A stretch of DNA of 7,188 nucleotides from Gammaproteobacteria bacterium (GCA_012513235.1 JAAZCO010000221.1:1-7188), one strand, 5' to 3'; shown: positions 1 through 6,564, numbered from the stretch's first letter. Made by a program: numbers and translations. Notes: generated by a model from the sequence alone, not told the origin.

Positions 1-468
1 AAGACAATCGAAGGTACCTTTATTGCCCCACAAGGCAAGTTTGCGCTGGTTGTTGGCCGTTTCAACAGCTTTGTTGTAGAAAGCTTGGTTGAAGGCGCAA
101 TTGATACATTAGTACGCCACGGTGTGAGCAAAGATAATATTACCGTGATCCGTGCACCAGGTGCTTTTGAGCTGCCTTTAGTTGCCCAGAAAGTTGCTGA
201 GCGTAAAGAATTTGCTGCAATTATTGCCTTGGGTGCAGTGATTCGCGGTGGTACGCCACACTTTGAATACGTGTCAGGCGAATGCACTAAAGGTTTAGCG
301 CAAGTATCCATGCAGTTTGGCGTGCCGGTAGCATTTGGCGTATTGACTGTTGATTCAATTGAGCAAGCGATTGAGCGTTCAGGCACTAAAGCGGGTAACA
401 AAGGTGTTGAAGCAGCGTCGTCAGCGCTGGAAATGGTGAGCCTGCTTGCGCAGTTGGAGGCCAAGTGA
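1..468 (+). CDS. ribH: 6,7-dimethyl-8-ribityllumazine synthase (5'-truncated by window edge)
   Basis: This enzyme condenses 5-amino-6-ribitylamino-uracil with 3,4-dihydroxy-2-butanone 4-phosphate to give lumazine, the penultimate step of riboflavin synthesis, in the cytoplasm. The reading frame is open from base 1 and gives 155 residues. Pseudomonas RibH is about 158 residues and continues directly into this KTIEGTF start, so only about three codons, including the start, should be missing. Family landmarks (fragment numbering) are GRFNSFVV near 19-26, APGAFELP near 52-59, and GAVIRGGTPHFEYV near 78-91, which carries the conserved active-site histidine at 87. The C-terminal part with SIEQAIERSGTKAGNKG is also typical. 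The TGA stop overlaps the GTG start of nusB, so the two are probably translationally coupled. The identification is very secure; only the missing start is uncertain. Confidence 0.97.
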   Translation, partial: KTIEGTFIAPQGKFALVVGRFNSFVVESLVEGAIDTLVRHGVSKDNITVIRAPGAFELPLVAQKVAERKEFAAIIALGAVIRGGTPHFEYVSGECTKGLAQVSMQFGVPVAFGVLTVDSIEQAIERSGTKAGNKGVEAASSALEMVSLLAQLEAK

Positions 469-959
469 GCTTAAATAACGACGACTGTCGCGATAACCCC
501 CCGCCGCGTGCTAAAGGGCGAATTGCGATGCGCCGTGTTGCGCGTACTTTGGCAATGCAAGCGTTATATCAGTGGCATGTGGCGGGTCAAAACCTGAATG
601 AAATTGAAGCACAGTTTCGTGTCGACAATGATTTCAATGGTGTTGATGGTCAGTATTTTAATGAAATACTGCGTGGTGTGCCCGGTAAGAAAAGTGAAAT
701 TGATTCTCTCATTGAACCCTATCTTGACCGTCCGATGGACGAGCTCGATCCAGTTGAGTGGGCGATCTTGCGTTTAGCGACGTGGGAACTGAGTAATCGT
801 ATTGATGTTCCTTACCGCGTAGTGATCAACGAAGGCATTGAGTTGGCAAAAACCTTTGGTGCCACCGACGGTCACAAATACGTGAATGGTGTTCTAGATA
901 AGTTGGCTCTGCGTTTACGTGGTGCAGAAATTCGTGACGCTAAACTCAATAAAAAATAA
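465..959 (+). CDS. nusB: Transcription antitermination factor NusB
   Basis: NusB binds boxA RNA together with NusE (ribosomal protein S10) and promotes processive antitermination of rRNA operons. The frame gives 164 residues from a GTG start that overlaps the ribH stop (GTGA). A GGAGG Shine-Dalgarno sequence lies at 456-460, four bases before the GTG, inside the last ribH codons, which supports this start. A later ATG at 528 (residue 22) begins near the conserved domain but lacks such a site. The fold signature runs from RRVARTLAMQALYQW (about 23-37) through LDPVEWAILRLATWEL to the C-terminal INEGIELAKTFG and KYVNGVLDKLA segments. The first ~20 residues are polar and proline-rich and look like a variable tail. 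The ribH-nusB junction is common in proteobacteria. Identification is firm; the exact start is likely but not certain. Confidence 0.95.
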   Translation: MSLNNDDCRDNPPPRAKGRIAMRRVARTLAMQALYQWHVAGQNLNEIEAQFRVDNDFNGVDGQYFNEILRGVPGKKSEIDSLIEPYLDRPMDELDPVEWAILRLATWELSNRIDVPYRVVINEGIELAKTFGATDGHKYVNGVLDKLALRLRGAEIRDAKLNKK

Positions 960-963
960 GTCT

Positions 964-1003
964 AAGCAGCGCTCACAATGCTTGGGCAGAGTGAGTGCTG
1001 TTT
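964..1003 (+). promoter_or_regulatory. Intercistronic hairpin covering the thiL ribosome-binding region
   Basis: Bases 964-976 can pair with 991-1003 as a 13-bp RNA stem with two G-U pairs and no other mismatch, around a 14-base loop (977-990). The structure fills most of the 45 bases between the nusB stop and the thiL ATG, and its right arm ends one base before that ATG. Only three T residues follow the GC-rich part, so it is a poor intrinsic terminator. It is better placed to hide the weak purine-rich stretch before thiL or to act as an RNase III or attenuation site. The pairing is visible directly; the function is inference. Confidence 0.5.
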
Positions 1004-1004
1004 G

Positions 1005-1970
1005 ATGAATGAATTTGAGTTGATTCAATATTTTTTCACCCGTTCTGCCTGTGCGCAGGGCGGTGAAAATATCTCTTTAGGTATTGGTGATGATTGCGCG
1101 CTGCTGCAGATTCCTGCAGGCCAAAGTTGCGCTGTATCCACCGATACTTTAGTCAGTGGCATCCATTTCCCTGATAACGCCCCTGCATTTTTACTTGGCC
1201 AGCGCGCTCTAGCTGTGGCGGTCAGTGATCTTGCTGCGATGGGTGCGACGCCTATTGGTTTTACCCTTGCCATTACTTTGCCGCAGATTGATGTGGATTG
1301 GCTGCAAGCCTTCAGTGCAGGCTTAAGCGCCATGGCGCTCAGTTGCGGTATTACTTTGGTGGGCGGTGATACGACGCGTGGACCCTTAACAATTGGCGTG
1401 ACGGTGATGGGAGCAGTATCGGCGCGACAAGCTATGTTGCGCTCGGGAGCACAGGTCGGTGATCTGTTGTGTGTTAGCGGGCCATTAGGTGCCGCTGCTG
1501 CAGCTGTGCCTTTGGTACTGGGTCAGGTTGATGAGCACAGTATGGCTGACGATACTGCAGAGCAGTTATTAGCCGCCTATTGGTCGCCACAGCCGCAACT
1601 TAAGCTGGGCCAGTATTTACTAGGACAAGCCAGTGCCGCGCTAGACATTTCCGATGGCTTGCTCGCCGATTGTGGGCATATCGCTAAAGCTTCGCATGTG
1701 TGTTTGCAAATACAGCAGACGCAAGTGCCGCTGGCCTCTGCCGCACTAAAACTGCTGGGTGCAGAGGCTGCGTTGCACTGTGCTTTGAGCGGTGGCGATG
1801 ATTACCACTTAGCTTTTACCATTGCAGCGCATGCAGTGGAGCCATTGCAACAGCACTTTCCTGAAGTGCAGGTGATCGGCCAGGTTGTCAGCGGAGCGGG
1901 TGTGCAAGTTGTGAATGATCAGGGTCAAGCGATTGCGTTTGAGCGTCTTGGCTATCAGCATTTTGAATAA
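1005..1970 (+). CDS. thiL: Thiamine-monophosphate kinase
   Basis: ThiL phosphorylates thiamine monophosphate with ATP to give thiamine diphosphate, the active cofactor, in the cytoplasm. From ATG 1005 the protein is 321 residues, the usual length. An in-frame ATG at 978 would add nine residues (MLGQSECCL), but ThiL proteins typically begin with a short GEF-LI-like segment, matching MNEFELIQYFF here, so 1005 is preferred. Motifs are GIGDDCA (26-32), STDTLVSGIHF (45-55), SDLAAMGA (74-81), GGDTTRG (120-126), LDISDGL (213-219) and SGGDDY (262-267). These glycine- and aspartate-rich loops bind Mg-ATP and substrate in the PurM-like (AIRS) fold. No clear Shine-Dalgarno sequence precedes the start, and a strong hairpin covers the upstream bases. 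The gene lies between nusB and pgpA, the usual order. Confidence 0.95.
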   Translation: MNEFELIQYFFTRSACAQGGENISLGIGDDCALLQIPAGQSCAVSTDTLVSGIHFPDNAPAFLLGQRALAVAVSDLAAMGATPIGFTLAITLPQIDVDWLQAFSAGLSAMALSCGITLVGGDTTRGPLTIGVTVMGAVSARQAMLRSGAQVGDLLCVSGPLGAAAAAVPLVLGQVDEHSMADDTAEQLLAAYWSPQPQLKLGQYLLGQASAALDISDGLLADCGHIAKASHVCLQIQQTQVPLASAALKLLGAEAALHCALSGGDDYHLAFTIAAHAVEPLQQHFPEVQVIGQVVSGAGVQVVNDQGQAIAFERLGYQHFE

Positions 1971-1981
1971 GGATTGAAAGC

Positions 1982-2467
1982 ATGCGCGCACCTAAAGTGT
2001 GGAGCAATGTCTGGCATTTTCTCGCCTTTGGTTTTGGGACTGGCTTAGCTAAAAAAGCCCCAGGCACGTGGGGGACAATTGCAGGACTGGCGGTGATGCC
2101 GCTGCTGTATGTGTTGCCGCTGGCATGGGCCTTAGTGTTTATTGCTGTTGCCAGTGTCTTTGGTGTGTGGTTGTGTGGCCGTGTCGCTGATGATCTGGGT
2201 GTACATGATCACGGCGGTATTGTCTGGGATGAAATGGTTGGTATCTGGATGACACTGATCCTTTTACCCAATACGTGGCAGTGGTGGCTGTTGGGTTTTG
2301 TGCTGTTTCGTATCTTAGATATTCTCAAGCCTTGGCCGATTTCTGTGCTGGATAAGCATGTCGGGGGCGGCCTTGGTATTATGATCGACGATATGCTTGC
2401 CGGCCTGATTGCTGGCGCATTGCTCTATGCAGTGTGGTGGGCAGATTTACCTCTATTAGCCAGTTAA
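1982..2467 (+). CDS. pgpA: Phosphatidylglycerophosphatase A
   Basis: PgpA removes the phosphate from phosphatidylglycerophosphate to give phosphatidylglycerol in the inner membrane. The protein is 161 residues from an ATG preceded by AAGGA at 1969-1973, eight bases upstream and overlapping the thiL stop, so thiL and pgpA are probably co-translated. Family motifs are GFGTGLAKKAPGTWGT (17-32), GGIVWDEMVGIWMTL (78-92), RILDILKPWPI (110-120) and IDDMLAGL (135-142). The conserved acidic residues D83, E84, D113, D136 and D137 are the expected metal/phosphate-handling positions. Hydrophobic stretches at about 33-65, 86-112 and 138-153 fit an integral membrane protein. The RxxDxxKPWP motif has L112 where I would expect phenylalanine, a conservative change. 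pgpA ends this gene cluster and is followed by a terminator-like hairpin. Confidence 0.94.
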   Translation: MRAPKVWSNVWHFLAFGFGTGLAKKAPGTWGTIAGLAVMPLLYVLPLAWALVFIAVASVFGVWLCGRVADDLGVHDHGGIVWDEMVGIWMTLILLPNTWQWWLLGFVLFRILDILKPWPISVLDKHVGGGLGIMIDDMLAGLIAGALLYAVWWADLPLLAS

Positions 2468-2483
2468 GCCAAATTTCTGTTAC

Positions 2484-2502
2484 AGCGCTAGCCGCGCTTT
2501 TT
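2484..2502 (+). terminator. Small rho-independent terminator candidate after pgpA
   Basis: A perfect 5-bp GC-rich stem (AGCGC at 2484-2488, GCGCT at 2494-2498) with a 5-base loop is followed by a run of five T residues (2498-2502). It lies 16 bases after the pgpA stop, which is where a terminator for the ribH-nusB-thiL-pgpA transcript would be expected. The stem is short, so termination may be partial and some transcription may continue into nrdR-ribD. Confidence 0.5.
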
Positions 2503-2668
2503 ATCTGACTATCGAACACTGATAATCTCTGTTGCAGAGCTCGGCGGCGGAGCATAGTGTGATCAATAGAGCTCTTTTTCGCCGCTATCTACGACTGCTG
2601 GGCAGTTTTGCTTCGGTGAAAGATAGGCTACTATCGGTGCTTATGTTTTTAATAAGCGATCAGTGCGT
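2503..2668 (+). promoter_or_regulatory. Structured leader/promoter region upstream of nrdR
   Basis: This stretch holds no convincing gene and is rich in dyads. CTCTG (2527-2531) pairs with CAGAG (2535-2539) around TTG. AGAGCTC (2536-2542) pairs with GAGCTCT (2569-2575), followed by four more T residues. GCGGCG (2544-2549) pairs with CGCCGC (2580-2585), crossing the previous stem. GATAG (2622-2626) pairs with CTATC (2631-2635). The repeats are seen directly. Whether they act as RNA structure, operator sites or an attenuator is unknown. I found no sequence resembling the A/T-rich NrdR-box palindrome here. Confidence 0.4.
2608..2634 (+). promoter_or_regulatory. Weak sigma-70-like promoter candidate for nrdR-ribD
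   Basis: TTGCTT (2608-2613) could serve as a -35 element and TACTAT (2629-2634) as a -10 element, with a short 15-base spacer. The -10 hexamer lies within the GATAG/CTATC inverted repeat (2622-2635), so a regulator could overlap it. The expected start would be about 25-30 bases upstream of the nrdR ATG. The elements match the consensus only moderately. An alternative -10-like GATAAT occurs at 2521-2526 without a good -35 partner. Confidence 0.3.
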
Positions 2669-3151
2669 ATGTATTGTCCTTTTTGTGGTGCCAATGACAC
2701 CAAAGTGATTGACTCGCGTTTAGTCGCAAATGGCGACCAAGTGCGCCGTCGTCGTGAATGTTTACTCTGTGAAGAACGTTTCACGACCTTTGAAACGGCA
2801 GATTTGATTTTGCCGCGCCTGATTAAGCAAGATGGCAGTCGCCAGCCCTTTGATGAAGATAAATTTCGTGCCGGTATGCTGCGCGCATTAGAAAAACGCC
2901 CGGTGAGTTTGGAGCGTTTAGAAGAGGCGGTGGCGCGCATTAAGCGTAAATTACGTGCCACTGGTGAGCGTGAAGTGCAGTCGCTGGTGGTGGGTGAGTT
3001 GGTGATGAACGAGCTGAAAAAGCTCGATGAAGTCGCTTATATTCGTTTTGCTTCAGTGTATCGCCGCTTCCAAGATTTGAATGAATTCCGTAAAGAAATA
3101 GATCTGATGGCCAGTAGTTCTGCTGATCCAAACCACTCGGCAGACGAATGA
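2669..3151 (+). CDS. nrdR: Transcriptional repressor NrdR
   Basis: NrdR represses ribonucleotide reductase genes, sensing ATP/dATP through its ATP-cone and binding paired NrdR boxes through a zinc ribbon. The protein is 160 residues from ATG 2669. A GTG two codons upstream (2663) is in frame, but the family begins M-(H/Y)-CPFC, so the ATG is chosen. No clear Shine-Dalgarno sequence is visible before it. The zinc ribbon uses C3, C6, C31 and C34 (CPFC and CLLC), with the basic RRRRE stretch (26-30) and FTTFE (38-42). The ATP-cone spans about 49-139, from LPRLIKQDGSRQPFDEDK to DEVAYIRFASVYRRFQD. The last ~15 residues are a variable polar tail. The stop overlaps the ribD start (ATGA). nrdR beside ribD is a widespread arrangement, so translational coupling is likely. 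Confidence 0.96.
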   Translation: MYCPFCGANDTKVIDSRLVANGDQVRRRRECLLCEERFTTFETADLILPRLIKQDGSRQPFDEDKFRAGMLRALEKRPVSLERLEEAVARIKRKLRATGEREVQSLVVGELVMNELKKLDEVAYIRFASVYRRFQDLNEFRKEIDLMASSSADPNHSADE

Positions 3152-4251
3152 ACGATCAAGCCTATATGGCGCACGCGCTGCGCTTAGCTGAACAGGGTTT
3201 GTACAGCACTCACCCCAATCCACGTGTGGGTTGTGTGGTGGTGGCGGACGGGCAGGTGGTGGGTGAGGGTTGGCATGTGCGTGCGGGTGAGCCACATGCC
3301 GAAGTGCATGCCTTGCGTGCAGCCGGCGTGCTGGCGCAAGGTGCGACAGCTTATGTCACTTTAGAGCCGTGCAGTCATCATGGTTTAACCCCGCCCTGTG
3401 CTGAAGCTTTAGTGCGTGCAGGTGTGCAGCGCGTTGTCATTGCTATGCAAGATCCTAATCCGCAAGTAGCAGGGCGTGGCATTGCTCTGTTGCGTGAGCA
3501 GGGTATTAGCGTGGACGTACTCAGTGGCGAACTCAATACTGCAGCGCGTGCGCTCAACTGTGGTTTTGTTAAACGTATGGAGCACGGTCTGCCGTTTGTA
3601 CGTTTAAAATTGGCGATGAGTCTCGATGGTCGCACGGCCATGGCTAGCGGTGAAAGTCAGTGGATTACTGGCCCTGATGCCCGTGCTGATGTGCAGTTGT
3701 TGCGCGCGCGCTCCAGTGCAATTATTACCGGTGCCGATACCGTTATGACCGATAATGCCCGTTTAACGGTGCGCGCCGATGTCTTGCCGCTGAGTGCTGA
3801 ACAACGAGATTTAGCCTTATCGAGAGCGCCATTGCGCATTGTGATTGATGGTCGTTTGCGCGTACCCACCGATGTGGCGTTTTTTAATGCGGGGCCTGTG
3901 TTGGTCATAACCTACCAAACGCCACCTGCCAATACGCCAGATATTGAATATATCCAAGTGCCTGAAATGAACGGTCATGTTGATCTGCAAGCAGTGCTAC
4001 TTGAATTGGGGCAGCGCGGTATCAATGAGCTGATGGTGGAGGCGGGTCCGCAGTTGGCTGGCGCTTTTATGCAGGCCGGTGTAGTGGATGAGATGTATAT
4101 CTATATGGCAGGCATGCTGCTGGGTTCAAGTGCGCAACCCTTAATGCAGTTGCCGATTGATCTGATGGCTGAGGCTGTGCGCTTGGATATTGTCGAGATG
4201 CGAGCGTTAGCCAAGGATTGGCGCATTATTGCGCGTCCCGTATTCGTCTAA
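3148..4251 (+). CDS. ribD: Bifunctional riboflavin-specific deaminase/reductase RibD
   Basis: RibD carries out two consecutive cytoplasmic steps of riboflavin synthesis: deamination of the pyrimidine made from GTP, then NADPH-dependent reduction of its ribosyl side chain. The protein is 367 residues, the usual length. The N-terminal deaminase domain (about 1-145) has HPNPRVGCVVV (22-32), the zinc-site HAE at 50-52 and PCSHHGLTPPC at 74-84, so H50, C75 and C84 bind zinc and E52 is the proton shuttle. The reductase domain (about 149-365) begins at PFVRLKLAMSLDGRTA, with SQWITG (170-175) and a late VEAGPQLAGAFMQAGVVDE segment. The ATG overlaps the nrdR stop with only a weak purine-rich stretch before it, suggesting coupling. 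In related genomes ribC and ribBA usually follow; here the next gene is the convergent recQ. Confidence 0.97.
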   Translation: MNDQAYMAHALRLAEQGLYSTHPNPRVGCVVVADGQVVGEGWHVRAGEPHAEVHALRAAGVLAQGATAYVTLEPCSHHGLTPPCAEALVRAGVQRVVIAMQDPNPQVAGRGIALLREQGISVDVLSGELNTAARALNCGFVKRMEHGLPFVRLKLAMSLDGRTAMASGESQWITGPDARADVQLLRARSSAIITGADTVMTDNARLTVRADVLPLSAEQRDLALSRAPLRIVIDGRLRVPTDVAFFNAGPVLVITYQTPPANTPDIEYIQVPEMNGHVDLQAVLLELGQRGINELMVEAGPQLAGAFMQAGVVDEMYIYMAGMLLGSSAQPLMQLPIDLMAEAVRLDIVEMRALAKDWRIIARPVFV

Positions 4252-4323
4252 ATAGATGATGGGGTGGAGCGCATAGAGAGTGCAATAGTAGGCTGAATAA
4301 AGTAGCGCATTGTATGCGGTGTA

Positions 4324-4361
4324 AACGAGCCCAAGCATGACATCGCCGGCTTGGGCTCGTT
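4324..4361. terminator. Bidirectional terminator-like inverted repeat between ribD and recQ
   Basis: A perfect 13-bp inverted repeat (4324-4336 with 4349-4361) with a 12-base loop lies between the convergent ribD and recQ genes. The stem contains GAGCCCAAGC and its complement and is very stable. It begins four bases beyond the recQ stop codon. T-tracts are short: TTT on the recQ side and only TT then mixed bases on the ribD side. It is therefore probably a recQ terminator that also protects against read-through from ribD. The 72 bases between the ribD stop and the stem contain nothing else I can identify. Confidence 0.72.
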
Positions 4362-4365
4362 AGTG

Positions 4366-6510
4366 TTAAGCGATACCACCAAACTCAGCTTGCAGTGCTG
4401 CACGTACGCAATACAACACGCCTTCTTCAACCTGTGGCGTAAATTGCTCGGCAATACTGGCGACTGAGGGCAGTTCACCGTCACCTTCCAAAAATGCATC
4501 TTGAATATTACCCAGTAATTCTTCAGGTAAATCCAAGGCGTCTTCAAGGCTGAGCAGTCCACCACTGATGGCTTGCGCCATTAAGCTGTAGACGTTTTTC
4601 AGGCTGCATTGCATTTGCTGTGAGATTTGCTCTGGCGTCATGCCGCTGCGCGCTAGGGTGACCAGTTCGTGGCGCAAATCTTGGCTATTGGGCGTGGGCT
4701 TCGCTGCTGGCGCTTCAACTTGATTTAAAACCCGTAAAAACGCGGCCCCGTAACGCTCCAGTTTGCGAGCTCCGACACCACTGATTTCGCCCATATCATC
4801 CAGATCTTCTGGTTGCTCACGCAGCATTTCCAGCAAGGTGGAGTCAGGGAAAATCACATAAGGCGGTACGCTGTGTTCTTCAGCTAACTGGCGGCGCAGT
4901 GTACGTAAGGCTTCCCACATCTCGCGCTCATCAGCACGCACCAATTGACTGGCTTGGCTGGCGCTGCGTGGCGCTTTGGTTTGTGGTGTCAGATCGCGAC
5001 GCAGCAAGAGAGTGGTTTCACCGCGTAATAATGGACGGCAGGTTTCTGATAAACGCAACCCACCAAAACCTTCAACATCCACGTCAATCAAGCTGCGCGC
5101 GACCAACTGCCTAAACAGTGAGCGCCACTGGTGTTCATTCAGCGCTTTGCCGATACCGAATACACTCAGGTGCTGGTGGCCTAATGCGCGCACGCGGTCA
5201 TTTTCACGACCCATCAGTACATCCGTTAAATAGCCCACACCATAACGCTGGCCGGTACGGTGAATCGCTGATAAAGCCTGACGTGCGGCATCGGTGCCAT
5301 CCCAAGTTTCAATGGTGTCGATGCAGTTATCACAATGCCCGCAAGGTTGTGGTAGGTCTTCATCAAAATAAGCCAGTAAGGCTTGGCGGCGGCAGCGTGT
5401 TTCTTCGCACAGAGCGAGCATCGCTTCGAGCTTATGTTGCTCAACCCGTTTATGGCGTTCATCGCCTTCTGAATTGCTGAGCATTTGCTTTAATAGCAGA
5501 ACGTCTTGTAAACCGTAGACCATCCACGCATCAGCAGGTAAACCATCACGCCCCGCGCGCCCCGTTTCTTGGTAGTAGGCCTCTAGGGATTTAGGTAAAT
5601 CCAAGTGCGCGACAAAACGTACGTTGGATTTATCAATGCCCATACCAAAGGCAATGGTGGCTACCATAATCAGACCTTCCTCATTGAGGAAACGCTTTTG
5701 GTTGTCAGCGCGCATCGTATTGTCCAAACCCGCATGATACGGCAGGGCAGGGATACCTTTGCCACTGAGAAACTCGGCCGTGGACTCGACGCTTTTGCGT
5801 GACAGGCAATAGATAATACCGGCATCACCTTTGCGCTGGGCTAAAAAATCCAGCAGTTGTTTGCGCGGATTATCTTTGGGCGTGATGCGGTAAAAAATAT
5901 TTGGACGGTCAAAGCTGGAGAGAAAGCATTCGGCTTGCTGTAAATGCAGGCGCTGGATGATTTCTTCACGTGTGCGTTTATCTGCGGTGGCCGTCAAAGC
6001 GATGCGCGGCACCTTAGGAAAGAGCTCGGCTAATTGTCCGAGCTGTAAATATTCAGGGCGGAAATCATGTCCCCACTGCGACACACAGTGCGCTTCATCA
6101 ATAGCAAATAAGCGAATCGGCAAGTGCTGTAAAAAGGCCAGCATGCGCGGCTGCACTAAACGCTCTGGCGCTAAATACAGTAGTTTGATTTCGTTGCGAC
6201 GTAAGCGGTCGGCAATATCACGTTGCTCGTCATGACTTAAAGATGAATTGAGCGCTGCAGCTGAAACACCCAGTTCTTCAAGGCTAGCGACTTGGTCTTG
6301 CATCAGTGCAATCAGCGGTGAGACAACCACCGTGAGACCATCCAGTAACACAGCGGGCAATTGGTAGCATAAAGATTTACCACCGCCAGTGGGCATCAGT
6401 ACCAGTGCATCGTTGCCTGTACAAATACGCTCAATAATTGCCGCTTGTTGACCGCGAAACGCATCGTAGCCAAAAACACTTTTTAGCGTCTGTAACGCCT
6501 GATTATGCAT
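4366..6510 (-). CDS. recQ: ATP-dependent DNA helicase RecQ with C-terminal extension
   Basis: RecQ is a 3'-5' superfamily 2 DNA helicase of recombination, RecF-pathway repair and fork restart. From ATG 6510 the protein is 714 residues. A GGAG site six bases upstream supports this start; an in-frame TTG at 6522 overlaps that site region and is rejected. Motifs in order are FGYDAFRGQQ (13-22, motif 0), Walker A MPTGGGKS (39-46), DEAH (138-141) followed by the aromatic-rich loop CVSQWGHDFRPEY, ALTATAD (171-177), GIIYCLSRKS (231-240), and QETGRAGRDG (314-323). The RQC zinc cysteines are C373, C390, C393 and C396, and a winged-helix region spans about 405-500. The HRDC domain is at about 527-597, with ISGVGARKLERYG. 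About 115 further residues follow, absent from the ~609-residue E. coli protein. All catalytic motifs are intact. Confidence 0.97.
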   Translation of the reverse strand: MHNQALQTLKSVFGYDAFRGQQAAIIERICTGNDALVLMPTGGGKSLCYQLPAVLLDGLTVVVSPLIALMQDQVASLEELGVSAAALNSSLSHDEQRDIADRLRRNEIKLLYLAPERLVQPRMLAFLQHLPIRLFAIDEAHCVSQWGHDFRPEYLQLGQLAELFPKVPRIALTATADKRTREEIIQRLHLQQAECFLSSFDRPNIFYRITPKDNPRKQLLDFLAQRKGDAGIIYCLSRKSVESTAEFLSGKGIPALPYHAGLDNTMRADNQKRFLNEEGLIMVATIAFGMGIDKSNVRFVAHLDLPKSLEAYYQETGRAGRDGLPADAWMVYGLQDVLLLKQMLSNSEGDERHKRVEQHKLEAMLALCEETRCRRQALLAYFDEDLPQPCGHCDNCIDTIETWDGTDAARQALSAIHRTGQRYGVGYLTDVLMGRENDRVRALGHQHLSVFGIGKALNEHQWRSLFRQLVARSLIDVDVEGFGGLRLSETCRPLLRGETTLLLRRDLTPQTKAPRSASQASQLVRADEREMWEALRTLRRQLAEEHSVPPYVIFPDSTLLEMLREQPEDLDDMGEISGVGARKLERYGAAFLRVLNQVEAPAAKPTPNSQDLRHELVTLARSGMTPEQISQQMQCSLKNVYSLMAQAISGGLLSLEDALDLPEELLGNIQDAFLEGDGELPSVASIAEQFTPQVEEGVLYCVRAALQAEFGGIA

Positions 6511-6534
6511 GCCATTCTCCAAATCCAGCTGGGC

Positions 6535-6564
6535 ATTATACGCGTAAATCAGTTTAGTTCTTAA
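6535..6564 (-). promoter_or_regulatory. Probable sigma-70 promoter of recQ
   Basis: On the minus strand a perfect TATAAT -10 hexamer lies at 6540-6535, with TTAAGA (6564-6559, four of six consensus bases) as -35 at an 18-base spacing. The start of transcription would fall near 6528, leaving a leader of about 18 bases that contains the GGAG ribosome-binding site and the ATG at 6510. The 8-bp palindrome CCAGCTGG (6525-6532) sits at the predicted start point. No LexA-type CTGT-N8-ACAG site is visible. Confidence 0.6.

Noticed and set aside
978..1004. Upstream ATG at 978 as the thiL start
   Set aside because: It adds nine residues not expected in ThiL, has no ribosome-binding site and lies in the loop of the hairpin; ATG 1005 gives the usual N terminus.
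2468..2668. NrdR box or FMN riboswitch upstream of nrdR-ribD
   Set aside because: I found no A/T-rich NrdR-box palindrome and no conserved RFN-element pattern; the dyads present are different and short.
2641..3295. Minus-strand open frames over nrdR and early ribD
   Set aside because: They are antisense shadows of confidently identified genes, with low-complexity, proline/histidine- or arginine/serine-rich translations and no recognisable domain.
4248..4565. 105-codon minus-strand frame across the recQ 3' end and the ribD/recQ gap
   Set aside because: It mostly overlaps recQ in another frame, crosses the terminator hairpin and has no recognisable domain or start signal.
4899..6235. Plus-strand open frames within recQ
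   Set aside because: They lie antisense to an intact helicase with all motifs, and their translations show no family features.
6511..6522. TTG at 6522 as the recQ start
   Set aside because: ATG 6510 has a properly spaced GGAG and gives the expected RecQ N terminus; the TTG lies just upstream of that GGAG and has no ribosome-binding site of its own.
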